Positions 1 to 7,900 of a stretch of DNA of 11,584 nt are shown in pieces (position 1 is the first letter of the stretch; the number at the start of each line of letters is the position of its first letter). Origin of the DNA: UMGS1590 sp963558655 (GTDB lineage: Bacteria; Bacillota; Peptococcia; Peptococcales; Peptococcaceae); assembly GCA_963558655.1 (NCBI GenBank), contig CAUWHJ010000034.1, forward strand, positions 1-11,584. Reading direction: 5' to 3'. The notes under the pieces are model-generated. The model was not told the origin of the DNA, did not search any database, and worked only from the letters and a program-made list of their open reading frames with translations. A program made the translations under genes and the position numbers.

Positions 1-36
1 CCCGTGGACTTTCCACGGGTGTGGTGCGCCTTTTTG
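1..36 (+). terminator. Distal part of a rho-independent terminator from an upstream gene
   Basis: Bases 1-8 (CCCGTGGA) pair perfectly with 12-19 (TCCACGGG) around a 3-base loop. The sequence continues as TGTGGTGCGCC and then a T5 run at 31-35. The bases between the visible stem and the T-run (20-30) have no partner inside the window. The likely explanation is that the 5' arm (a GGCGCACCACA-like sequence) lies just before base 1, so the window opens inside a longer stem. The stem and T-run are seen; the missing arm is inference. It would insulate the surface-protein gene from upstream transcription. Confidence 0.65.
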
Positions 37-51
37 TGTGCCTGGGCATCA

Positions 52-123
52 GCGCTCGCCATCGTGAAAGCGATGGCTAGCGCAGAACAGCTTTCATGTT
101 AATGACACTTGTATAAGAAAGGA
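52..123 (+). promoter_or_regulatory. Structured 5' leader of the SLH surface-protein gene, possible SD switch
   Basis: A strong stem-loop is present: GCGCT 52-56 pairs with AGCGC 79-83 and GCCATCG 58-64 with CGATGGC 71-77, with one mismatch (57/78) and loop TGAAAG at 65-70. CTTTCA at 91-96 is complementary to the entire loop. Its CTTTC core (91-95) is also complementary to GAAAG at 117-121, which is part of the ribosome site GAAAGGA (117-123) nine bases before the ATG. Two exclusive pairings are therefore possible, one of which would cover the ribosome site. The complementarities are seen; a regulatory role is inference. I recognise no known riboswitch class and no convincing -35/-10 pair in 37-132. 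Confidence 0.4.
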
Positions 124-132
124 CGATGAATC

Positions 133-3100
133 ATGAAAAAACGGAGCAGAAAACTCCTTAGCGCCCTGCTTGCGCTCGCCCTATTCGCCACCACCGTGCC
201 CGTGGCACCGGTGATGGCAGCGCAGGAGAGTGGCCAAGCTGTGCTCGCAGAGGACGGCACAGGCAACTCTGCTGAGGTAGGCACTACCAACGAACCGATC
301 GCATCGGCAGGCGAGGGAAAATATTGGGATAAAGAAAACGGCAAATGGGTTCCAAAAGAAATTCCTCCTAACGCAACGGAGATTACAGCGAATAACCTTC
401 CAACAACATGGACAAGCGATGGGCCGAGCGACGGGTACTACATTGTTAAAGGCAAAGATTTAACCATCGGCAGCCGTGTCACCGTTACAGGCGATGTGCA
501 CCTCATTCTCGCTGATAAGGCGTCGCTCACCGTGAACAGTGGCATTCAGGTGCAGGGCAATGAAGGTGACAATCTTACCATTTGTGCCCAATCGACCGAA
601 GAAGGCACCATGGGAACACTCACAGCAACGGGCTCCACTGATCATGTACCCAGCATCAGTGGTAGCGTCACCATCAATGGTGGTACTGTGACGGCGAAAG
701 GCAACAGCAAGTACGCAATAGGCATCGGTGGCAGCATTATCATCGAGGGCGGAACTGTGACGGCGACCGGTGGTGAGTGGGGCCACGGCATCGGTGGCGA
801 CAGTATCACCATCACTGGCGGTACAGTGACAGCGACCGGCGGTTTGTATGGATTCGGCATCACCAGCAGTAGCACTACCGTCATCACTGGCGGTACGGTG
901 ACGGTGACCGGTGGCGCTTATGCTGGCGGCATCGGCGGCAAAAGCACCACCATCAATGGCGGGAAAATATCAGCGTCCATCAATAACCATGGGGCAACCG
1001 GCATCGGTGGCGACAGTGTCACTATCAATGGCGGTACGGTGACGGTGACGATGACGATCGGTGTCGACGGCACTACAGCAACCGGCATTGGTGGCGACAG
1101 TATCACCATCAATGGCGGTACTGTGACGGCGACCGGTGACGGCCCTAAAGTAACCGGCATCGGTGGCGACAGTATCGCCATCAATGGCGGTACTGTGACG
1201 GCGACCAGCGAAGGCAGTGAAGCAAACGGCATCGGCAACTCTTCAGACGACAACAGCAGCAACGTCAAAATCACTGGCGGCGTTGTGACAGCCAAAGGAA
1301 CCATTGAAGGCATTAATGGCCAAACTTTCTCAACCGGCGACGATGGCAGTGCAGTGATTATCGCTTCCAGCATTTCTGATAAATCTAATAAGGAGCACTG
1401 GAGCGGTTTGATTATCACCCCAACAGAGGGAGAAGGTAAAATCTACGGTGACACGCCATTTACCCTTCCTGAAGATATAGACATTCCGGCTGGCTACACC
1501 CTCACCATTGATGAGGGAAAGACGCTGACGATTCCGGAAGGTGTGACCCTCACAAACAACGGCACCATCATCAATAAAGGTGACATCACTAAGAATGGTA
1601 CGATTGAAGGCAACCAACCGATAGTGCCTGTCACAGGCGTTACCCTTGATAAAACCAGCTTAACCCTCACCGAAGGGGATACAGATACGCTCACAGCAAC
1701 GGTGGCACCAGCGAATGCAACGAACAAAACCGTGATATGGTCAAGCAGTGATACAAGTGTAGCCACCGTAGAAAACGGCAAGGTGACCGCTGTGGGCAAA
1801 GGCGATGCGACCATCACCGTGACCACGGTAGAGGGGAGTTTCCCAGCCACCTGCACCGTCACTGTAAAGGTGCCTGTCACGGAGGTTAGCCTTAACCAAA
1901 CCACTATGGATCTCAAAGTAGGAGAGAGCGGAGAACTCACGGCAACGGTTGAGCCAGCGGACGCAACGAACAAAAACGTGGCATGGACAAGTAGTAACGA
2001 AAGCGTAGCCACGGTTGATGCAAACGGTAACGTCACCGCCGTATCCGAAGGCACAGCCATCATCACCGTGACCACCGCAGACGGCAATAAAACAGCCACT
2101 TGCACCGTCAACGTGAAGTCGGTGCCTGTCGAAAGCGTTACCTTGAATAAAACCAGCCTGAGCCTCACCGAAGGTGAGAGCGCACAGCTCACAGCAACGG
2201 TAATGCCAGAGAACGCAACGAACAAAGCCGTGACATGGACAAGCAGTGACCAAAGCATCGCCACCGTTGATGCAGATGGTACCGTAAAAGCGGTGAAGGC
2301 AGGTACAGCGACCATCACTGCAACGGCTGGCGAGGCAGAAGCTACTTGCATTGTGACGGTGGCACCACCGTTCAGCGGGCACTACACCTATCCGGTGAAC
2401 GTGGCTGAGACGGAACATGGCAGCATTCTTCTGGCAAAAGAAAACCACTACGCTGCGGACGGTGAGAAAGTGTCCTTCACCGTGGTGCCAGATGAGGGCT
2501 ATGCCACAGACACCGTGACAGTTACTACGAAGGCTGGCAAAGACGTGGCTGTGACCGATGAAGGCGAAGGCATCTACACCTTCACCATGCCAACAAGCGA
2601 AGTCACCCTCGCAGCCACCTTTGTGGAAACAGAAGAACCAGAACCAGAGCTGCCATTTACTGATGTGAGCGAAGACGACTGGTTCTACGACCCAGTGCGC
2701 TGGGCATTCTTAGAAGGCCTTATGACAGGCACCAGCGACACAGAATTTTCACCAAACCTCGCCACCACCCGTGGCATGATTGTGAGCGTGCTCTATCGTC
2801 TGGAAGGCAACCCTGATCTTTCCGACGACATTCTCGGCTACCCATACGAAGACGTGAACCCAGACGACTGGTACGCCATGCCGGTGTACTGGGCACGACT
2901 GCATGGCATCGTGAGCGGATACAGCGACAGCCAATTTGGCCCGAACGACGCCATCACCCGTGAACAGCTTGCAGCCATCCTCATGAACTACGCCGACTAC
3001 AAAGGCATGGACGTGAGCGCACGCGCTGACTTGAGCGGTTACAGCGATGCGGACACCATTTCGAGCTGGGCAACGGACACCATGGAATGGGCAGTGGCAG

Positions 3101-3201
3101 AAGGGCTCATCAGCGGCATGACCGCCGACACCCTTGAACCACAGGGCAGTGCGACCCGTGCTCAGGTTGCAGCCATTTTCCAGCGATTCCTTGAAGGTTA
3201 A
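133..3201 (+). CDS. Secreted SLH-domain cell-surface protein with repeat region and three Ig-like (BIG2) domains
   Basis: A 1022-residue exported protein, probably held non-covalently in the cell wall by its C-terminal SLH domains. A signal peptide is clear: basic MKKRSRK, a Leu/Ala-rich core, and likely cleavage near residue 29 (VMAA/QE). Residues about 173-396 are nine glycine-rich units of the form GIGGDSITINGGTVTATG, suggesting a parallel beta-helix-like stack. Three BIG2 domains follow at about 498-578, 580-662 and 664-744, each with ATNK..xWSSSD/N and VATVD-type motifs. A bacterial-repeat (InlB-B-like) domain spans about 754-834, then an EPEPELP linker. SLH domains lie at about 841-900, 903-960 and 968-1022, with TRGM, TREQ and TRAQ where the family has its ITRAE-like motif. 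There is no LPXTG sorting signal. The start is set by GAAAGGA nine bases upstream plus the signal peptide. SLH domains generally bind secondary wall polymers; whether this is a structural S-layer protein or an adhesin cannot be told. Ligand unknown. Confidence 0.9.
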   Translation: MKKRSRKLLSALLALALFATTVPVAPVMAAQESGQAVLAEDGTGNSAEVGTTNEPIASAGEGKYWDKENGKWVPKEIPPNATEITANNLPTTWTSDGPSDGYYIVKGKDLTIGSRVTVTGDVHLILADKASLTVNSGIQVQGNEGDNLTICAQSTEEGTMGTLTATGSTDHVPSISGSVTINGGTVTAKGNSKYAIGIGGSIIIEGGTVTATGGEWGHGIGGDSITITGGTVTATGGLYGFGITSSSTTVITGGTVTVTGGAYAGGIGGKSTTINGGKISASINNHGATGIGGDSVTINGGTVTVTMTIGVDGTTATGIGGDSITINGGTVTATGDGPKVTGIGGDSIAINGGTVTATSEGSEANGIGNSSDDNSSNVKITGGVVTAKGTIEGINGQTFSTGDDGSAVIIASSISDKSNKEHWSGLIITPTEGEGKIYGDTPFTLPEDIDIPAGYTLTIDEGKTLTIPEGVTLTNNGTIINKGDITKNGTIEGNQPIVPVTGVTLDKTSLTLTEGDTDTLTATVAPANATNKTVIWSSSDTSVATVENGKVTAVGKGDATITVTTVEGSFPATCTVTVKVPVTEVSLNQTTMDLKVGESGELTATVEPADATNKNVAWTSSNESVATVDANGNVTAVSEGTAIITVTTADGNKTATCTVNVKSVPVESVTLNKTSLSLTEGESAQLTATVMPENATNKAVTWTSSDQSIATVDADGTVKAVKAGTATITATAGEAEATCIVTVAPPFSGHYTYPVNVAETEHGSILLAKENHYAADGEKVSFTVVPDEGYATDTVTVTTKAGKDVAVTDEGEGIYTFTMPTSEVTLAATFVETEEPEPELPFTDVSEDDWFYDPVRWAFLEGLMTGTSDTEFSPNLATTRGMIVSVLYRLEGNPDLSDDILGYPYEDVNPDDWYAMPVYWARLHGIVSGYSDSQFGPNDAITREQLAAILMNYADYKGMDVSARADLSGYSDADTISSWATDTMEWAVAEGLISGMTADTLEPQGSATRAQVAAIFQRFLEG
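649..1320 (+). repeat. In-frame degenerate tandem repeats encoding GIGG...TVTATG units
   Basis: About nine units of 22-28 codons lie within the surface-protein gene. Several are nearly identical in DNA, for example those beginning near 787, 1003, 1084 and 1156, which share GGCGACAGT.TCACCATC and GGCGGTACTGTGACGGCGACC-like blocks with few substitutions. Variation is concentrated in the short segment between TVTATG and the next GIGG. All units keep the reading frame, so gain or loss of a unit would change the length of the exposed region without breaking the protein. Confidence 0.85.
1618..2364 (+). repeat. Three tandem BIG2 domain-coding repeats
   Basis: Three direct repeats of roughly 245-250 bases encode consecutive Ig-like domains. 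Each contains a conserved DNA block around CTCACAGCAACGGT and another around GCAACGAACAAA, followed by a TGG-ACAAGCAGTGA-like stretch. These blocks fall near 1690-1750, 1937-2000 and 2188-2250. The similarity points to internal duplication. Confidence 0.8.
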
Positions 3202-3210
3202 GTGCTTATA

Positions 3211-3255
3211 AAAAAGCGTCAGACATTCCCGAAAAGGGTGTGTCTGACGCTTTTT
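3211..3255. terminator. Bidirectional rho-independent terminator shared by convergent genes
   Basis: AAAAAGCGTCAGACA (3211-3225) is perfectly complementary to TGTCTGACGCTTTTT (3241-3255), 15 base pairs, with a smaller CCC/GGG stem and GAAAA loop at the tip. The A-run and T-run lie within the stem ends, so each strand reads as a GC-rich hairpin followed by T residues. It lies 9 bases after the surface-protein stop and one base from the HAD stop on the other strand. Confidence 0.93.
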
Positions 3256-3256
3256 C

Positions 3257-3922
3257 TTATGCAAGCATATCATCGAGCCATTGGTTGGCTTGGGCGTAGG
3301 TTTCAAAGACGGTTTCGGCTTCGCTGCGAATCTCTGCCATTTCTGTGGCGTCGTGGTAGGGGTCGAGCATGGCGACGGTGTGGATGCCGATGCTTTTGGC
3401 GGTGCGGATGGGGCCGAGGGAGTCTTCAAACATCCAGGTGTCGTCGGCAGCGCTGCCGAGTGCTTTGCGGGCAAGTTCAATGAGGGTTGGTTCTGTTTTG
3501 CCTAAACCCAGGTTGAAGCCGCAGTAGAGGTCGCTAAAGCAATCACGGATGCCGGTGCGAATGAGCATGGCTTCGGCGAGGGCTTTGTCGTTGTTGGTGA
3601 CGAGCACCAGCGGCAGGCCGAGGTTGTGCAGGCGATGAACGAAGTCGTAGGCACCTTCTTTGAGTGGGGCGACATCGGTGTAAATGTGGTTGGCGGCGTC
3701 GTGCCAGGCGGCGAGAATGGCTTCCGGCGTGTCGTCGAGGTGGTAAAAGTCGCGGATGAAGGCGGCGGAGTCTGCCATGGACATGGCGTGAATGCGGGCG
3801 CCGGCCACTTCCATATCCGGTTCAAAGCCTTTGCTGCGGATGTAGTCGGGGATGATTTGGTTCCAGTATTTGATGGTATCGGCGAGGGTGCCGTCCATGT
3901 CGAATAAAATGCCTTTGATCAT
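3257..3922 (-). CDS. HAD-superfamily phosphatase (subfamily IA, phosphoglycolate phosphatase-like)
   Basis: A 221-residue soluble hydrolase, the usual length for the family. Motif I is FDMDGTLADT with nucleophile D8 and acid/base D10. Motif II is VLVTNN with T109. Motif III is the lysine in GLGKTEPT (K142). Motif IV is MFEDS with E166 and D167. A helical C1-type cap occupies about residues 16-85. All catalytic residues are present, so it should be an active phosphatase or phosphoglucomutase-like enzyme; the substrate cannot be read from sequence. The frame stays open far upstream, but the ATG at 3922 begins directly with the conserved MIKGILFDMDGT strand and has AGGAGG five bases before it, while upstream codons overlap thiM. 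It follows thiM after 16 bases, so the two are very likely co-transcribed and a phosphorylated thiamine-pathway compound is a plausible substrate (inference). Confidence 0.93.
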   Translation of the reverse strand: MIKGILFDMDGTLADTIKYWNQIIPDYIRSKGFEPDMEVAGARIHAMSMADSAAFIRDFYHLDDTPEAILAAWHDAANHIYTDVAPLKEGAYDFVHRLHNLGLPLVLVTNNDKALAEAMLIRTGIRDCFSDLYCGFNLGLGKTEPTLIELARKALGSAADDTWMFEDSLGPIRTAKSIGIHTVAMLDPYHDATEMAEIRSEAETVFETYAQANQWLDDMLA

Positions 3923-3938
3923 TGTTTCCTCCTGTTGG

Positions 3939-4793
3939 TTAGTGTTGTTGCAGGCGCAGTGATGCGCTGAGTTCGTTGGGGGTGATGGCGGAGAGGGCGT
4001 CAAACATGGCGGTGTGGAAGCTGGCGGTGGCGTGGGCGCCGGTTTTTGCCAGGGCATGGTCTCCCGCCAGGCACATGAGGCCGATGGCTGCGGTGGCGGC
4101 GTGCAGGGTGTCGCCCTCTGCCACGGCAGCAAAGGCGGCAATGAGGCCGGTGAGGGTGCAGCCGCTGCCGGTGACGCGGGTCATGGTGGGGTTGCCGCCA
4201 TGCACCACATAGGTGGTGGTGCCGTCGGAGATGATGTCGCGCGGGCCGCTGATGGCAATGACGGTGTGGTGTGTTTGTGCCAGCTGTTTTGCCATTTCTG
4301 CCGCCAGGGCAAAGGCGTGCGGGTCGGCGAGGTCGGCTTCGGAAGCATCGACACCGGCGGCATCGGTGGAGAAGCCTGCCAGGGCTTTGATTTCGCTGAT
4401 GTTGCCGCGAATGCAGGCAATGTGCCGCTTTTTCAGGAGCGTTTGTAAGGTTTGCTGGCGCAGCGGCGAGGCGCCTAAGCCGACAGGGTCGATGACGATG
4501 GGTTTGCCCAGGGCGTTGGCGGTTTCTGCGCCAATGTGCATGGCGCTGCGTTGCGATTCTGCGGTGGCGCCGAGGTTTAAGAGCAGGGCGTCGGCACGAG
4601 CGACAAAGCTGGTGATTTCTTCTGGCGCGCTGGCCATCACCGGACGGGCATCAATGGCGAGAAGGCCGTTGGCAACGTCGCCAGCGGTGACAATGTTGGT
4701 GATGCAGTCCACCAGGGGGTGGTGCGTTTGCACACGTGAAAAAAGCGTGGCGAAGGGTGCCAGTTCCTTGGTTGATAAAAATTCCTGTGCCAC
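3939..4793 (-). CDS. thiM: Hydroxyethylthiazole kinase
   Basis: A 284-residue ribokinase-like enzyme that phosphorylates 4-methyl-5-(2-hydroxyethyl)thiazole with ATP, salvaging the thiazole half of thiamine; cytosolic. Family motifs are in order: HPLVDCITNIVT (25-36), MASAPEE (53-59), NLGA (73-76), DPVGLGAS (102-109), RGNISEI (129-135), and VTGSGC (207-212) carrying the catalytic-loop cysteine C212. Length is close to the family's usual 260-280. The frame can start at GTG 4799, but that codon lies one base from the AAGGAGG site. The GTG at 4793 has a 7-base spacer and is preferred. It is the first gene of an operon with the HAD phosphatase. A promoter lies upstream but no TPP riboswitch is visible in the short leader. 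No thiD or thiE is in this window. Confidence 0.95.
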   Translation of the reverse strand: MAQEFLSTKELAPFATLFSRVQTHHPLVDCITNIVTAGDVANGLLAIDARPVMASAPEEITSFVARADALLLNLGATAESQRSAMHIGAETANALGKPIVIDPVGLGASPLRQQTLQTLLKKRHIACIRGNISEIKALAGFSTDAAGVDASEADLADPHAFALAAEMAKQLAQTHHTVIAISGPRDIISDGTTTYVVHGGNPTMTRVTGSGCTLTGLIAAFAAVAEGDTLHAATAAIGLMCLAGDHALAKTGAHATASFHTAMFDALSAITPNELSASLRLQQH

Positions 4794-4807
4794 AATCACT
4801 CCTCCTT
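4791..4807 (-). promoter_or_regulatory. Ribosome binding site that decides the thiM start
   Basis: On the minus strand AAGGAGG occupies 4807-4801. Two in-frame GTG codons follow: 4799-4797 (spacer 1) and 4793-4791 (spacer 7). Only the second is at a normal distance, which shortens the protein by two residues relative to the longest frame. Confidence 0.8.
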
Positions 4808-4832
4808 TTTGTTCGTAGGCTCACTAATCTTT

Positions 4833-4861
4833 ATTGTAAGGGAAGCGTCGGTGCTTTGCAA
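4833..4861 (-). promoter_or_regulatory. Sigma-A type promoter for thiM-HAD
   Basis: On the minus strand, -35 TTGCAA (4861-4856) and -10 TACAAT (4838-4833) are separated by exactly 17 bases. The matches to consensus are 4/6 and 5/6. Transcription would start near 4826, giving a leader of about 33 bases, too short for a TPP riboswitch. Confidence 0.7.
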
Positions 4862-4883
4862 GGGGCGGTGTGCTTTATGAAAC

Positions 4884-4912
4884 AACCCCGACAGCATGGG
4901 CTTGTCGGGGTT
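4884..4912 (-). terminator. Probable terminator after the SNF2 helicase gene
   Basis: AACCCCGACA (4884-4893) pairs perfectly with TGTCGGGGTT (4903-4912) around a 9-base loop. Read on the minus strand the stem is followed by GTTTCAT, a weak T-tract. It lies 14 bases past the helicase stop, between it and the thiM promoter, so position supports the call although the T-run is poor. A run of eight G (4914-4921) sits between stop and stem. Confidence 0.65.
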
Positions 4913-4926
4913 TGGGGGGGGCCGGA

Positions 4927-7900
4927 TTAGTCTTCGTCTTCCAGTGTGATGGCGTCGCGCACTGGGCGAGGTGCCGGAGTGAGGTCAGCCATGTCGGTGT
5001 AGTCGAGGGCGAAGAGGTTGTGCAAATCGTCCATGGTGAGGCGGGAAATGACGGCTTCATCGTTGGTGATGACGGCGTCGGAGAGGGCCTGTTTCTTTTC
5101 TTTCAGCTGGAGGATTTTCTCTTCGATGGTGTCTTTGGTGATGAGGCGAATGACGTGGACGCTTTTTTTCTGGCCGATGCGGTGGGTGCGGTCGGTGGCC
5201 TGGTTTTCTACGCTTTGGTTCCACCAAGGGTCGTAGTGAATGACGGTGTCGGCGCTGGTGAGGTTTAATCCTACGCCGCCGGCTTTGAGGGAGATGAGAA
5301 AGACGGGGATTTTTTCTTCGTTGAAGGTGTTGACTAATGCCATGCGTTCGTCGGCTTTGGTTTTGCCGGTGAGGGTGACATAGGCAATGCCGCGTTTTTC
5401 CAGCTCGGGGGCAATCATGTCGAGCACGCTGGTGAACTGGCTAAAGACGAGCATTTGGTGACCTTGTGCCGCGCGGTCTTCAATGACGGAGAGGCAAAGG
5501 CTGAGTTTGGCCGATGGTTTGTCGAAGCCGTCTAAAAAGAGGGCTGGTGAGCAGCACACCTGGCGCAGACGCATGAGCAGCGTGAGCACGCGCATACGCG
5601 ACTGTGCCACCGGCAAGCCGGCAATTTCTTCGATGAAGGTTTTATGGCTGAGTGCCAGTTGGGTGTGGTAGATGCGGCGTTCTTCTTCGCTGAGTTCGGC
5701 GTAGAGTACGGTGTCGATTTTATCAGGCAGTTCGGTGAGCACATCGGACTTCATGCGGCGCAGGATGAATGGTGCAATCTGGCGGCGCAACTGATCCAGC
5801 CGTGCGGTGTCCTCATAGCGGGTGATGGGGATTTCGTACAGATGGCGGAAGGTGCGCCAGGTGTGCAGGTAGCCAGGAAGGCAGAAGTCCATAATGCTCC
5901 AAAGGTCTGCCAGGGAATTTTCGATCGGCGTGCCGGTGAGGGCAAAATGGTGCAGCCCTTGCAGGCGTTTGAGGCTGCGGGTGCTTTGGGTGTAGCTGTT
6001 TTTGATGTACTGGCCTTCATCTGAGATGATGGAATCGAAGCGCAGCGCATCGTAAAGGTCGCCATCGCGGCGCAGTGTGGCATAGCTGGTGAGCAGAAGG
6101 GTGCCCGGCGGCACGTCTGTGAGGAGCGTGCTGCGTTCTTTTTTCGTGCCGGCGATGATGCGGTAAGGCAGGCTTGGGGCGAAACGCTTGAGCTCTGCCT
6201 CCCAGTTATAGATGAGGGAGGTTGGCATGACGATGATGGAGATGGCGTTGGGGTTTTCTTCGTGCTGATGCAGAAGGTAGGCAATGGTTTGCAAGGTTTT
6301 ACCAAGCCCCATATCGTCGGCAAGAATACCGCCAAAGCCCAGTCGCGCCAGACGCACGAGCCACTGGTAACCTGTCATTTGGTAGCTGCGTAGTGTGGCT
6401 TGCAGCCCTTTTGGCAGTGGCGCATCAGATTCGGTTTGACCATTTGCGATTTCTTCGGTGAGGGCGCAGAAAGCGGCGCGGCGGTCGAAATGCAGGCCGG
6501 TGGCTTCGGTGTCCAGAGCATCTAAGGTGAGGGCGCGGTAGAGCGGCAGGGCAACGTTTGTTTCGTCGCGCAGGCTTTCCGGTGCGATGTCGCAGTCGGC
6601 TAGAAGGTCTGAGATGGCGCGTACTTCCGGATTGACGATGTCGAGATAGGTGTCGTCGTCCAGGCGAATGTAGCGTTTGCCGGCACGATAGGCGCGCAGC
6701 ACCTCAAGGAAGATTTCCATGCCGTACACTTTTTCGTCGAAGGAGAGTTCGAGCACGCCGTGGGTGACGTTGGCTTCCATGTGTGGTGCCATGGCCTGGC
6801 GCGGACGCACGCGGCGCAGGGTGTCTTCGATGTCGATGGTGGCCAAAGGCATCAGCTCAGGCAGGCCATCGTGGAGAAAGTCGTAGATGGCGTCTTCGCC
6901 AACGAGGAGCCACTCGTCTTCGTTGACGGAGAAACGGTATTTGTCGAGCAATGCAGCAAAGGCATTTTCTCCATCGACGTCACGCAGGAGTTGTGGGGGA
7001 ATTTCGTCTGCTGCTAGAGGGTTGAAACGCACGTTGCCATAGCGGAAATGCAGAAGTCCGCGGATGGAACCGGTTTGCGGATAGTCCAGCGTCAGCTCAA
7101 TTTCCAGTGGTGCAGGGCTGTAAGCCTGCGCCAGCGCAGGGTCGATTTCGAGCTTCACATACGGTGCCACCGCTGGCACGACAAGACCCATGAAGCGTTT
7201 GAGCTGCTCGCCGGTGAGGAGAAAATCATCGCCGAGCTGTTTGGCGGTGGTCACCAAAGGCAGCACATGGGCTTGGTAGCCGGCGCTTGGGCGCAGAATG
7301 GTGGTATCGTTGAAGAGATAGTCGGTATGGACATTGTGCAAGATGGTGTAGTCGTCCATGGCAACGCCGATTTGGTAGGTGTCATCGGCACGGGCAATGA
7401 CTTGCACGGTGGTTTCCGGCGTGCTGCGAACAAAGCGCAGGCGTGTGGTGGTGCCGGTGGTGGCGCGGCGGGCGTCGATTTCGCCGCCGTGGTCGGCAAT
7501 GTGGTCGAAGAGCAGGTCGAACTGGCTGTGCGACAGGCGCAGACTGCGGCCGATGTGGGGCAGCTCTGCGAAAGTGTTGTTGCGTGCGTTGCCATATTTA
7601 AGCCAGTCGTAGGCGGTGTCTAAAAGGTCCAGATAAAACTGGCTTGGGGCATCAAAGCGGCTGCGCTCGTGGACAAAGGTGAGCTGCTTGCCGTAGGTGA
7701 AAGTCTCGCCCCGCAAAAGCCGCTGATAGAAGGTACTGAGGTCTTTGAGCACATAGGTTTTGCGCGCTGTGCCGATGAAAAATTCCAGGCTGAAATAGTT
7801 TTGGTAAGGGTCGAAATCGAGCTTTGGCACCAGTGTGATGTACTCGCTTTGGGGCACGCCCTGGCCGTTTGGCGAAAAGCCGGTGGTGGGGGCGTAGTTA

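Noticed and set aside
112..117. TATAAG as a -10 element for the surface-protein gene
   Set aside because: It overlaps the ribosome site and has no -35 at a workable distance; a transcript from it would lack the ribosome site.
780..1210. CRISPR-like regular repeats
   Set aside because: Repeats are in frame, encode conserved residues, vary gradually and have spacers that are also coding; no palindromic repeat and no cas genes.
642..2448. Long open frames on the minus strand opposite the surface-protein gene
   Set aside because: They are produced by the periodic codon pattern of the repeats; no ribosome sites, no recognisable domains, and the plus-strand protein is clearly real.
2749..3480. 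Minus-strand frame of 243 codons across the surface-gene end and HAD gene
   Set aside because: It runs through the bidirectional terminator and overlaps two well-supported genes in other frames.
3923..4141. N-terminal extension of the HAD protein
   Set aside because: The extra 73 residues are proline-rich nonsense overlapping thiM, whereas the ATG at 3922 has AGGAGG and starts the conserved first strand.
4014..4818. Plus-strand frames opposite thiM
   Set aside because: Shadow frames of a GC-rich gene with clear ThiM motifs on the minus strand; composition is atypical and no start signals were found.
4800..4926. TPP riboswitch upstream of thiM
   Set aside because: The minus strand lacks the CUGAGA-type core and the promoter leaves too short a leader.
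7048..7623. Plus-strand frame of 191 codons opposite the helicase gene
   Set aside because: No ribosome site or domain; the opposite strand encodes a continuous family-length SNF2 protein.
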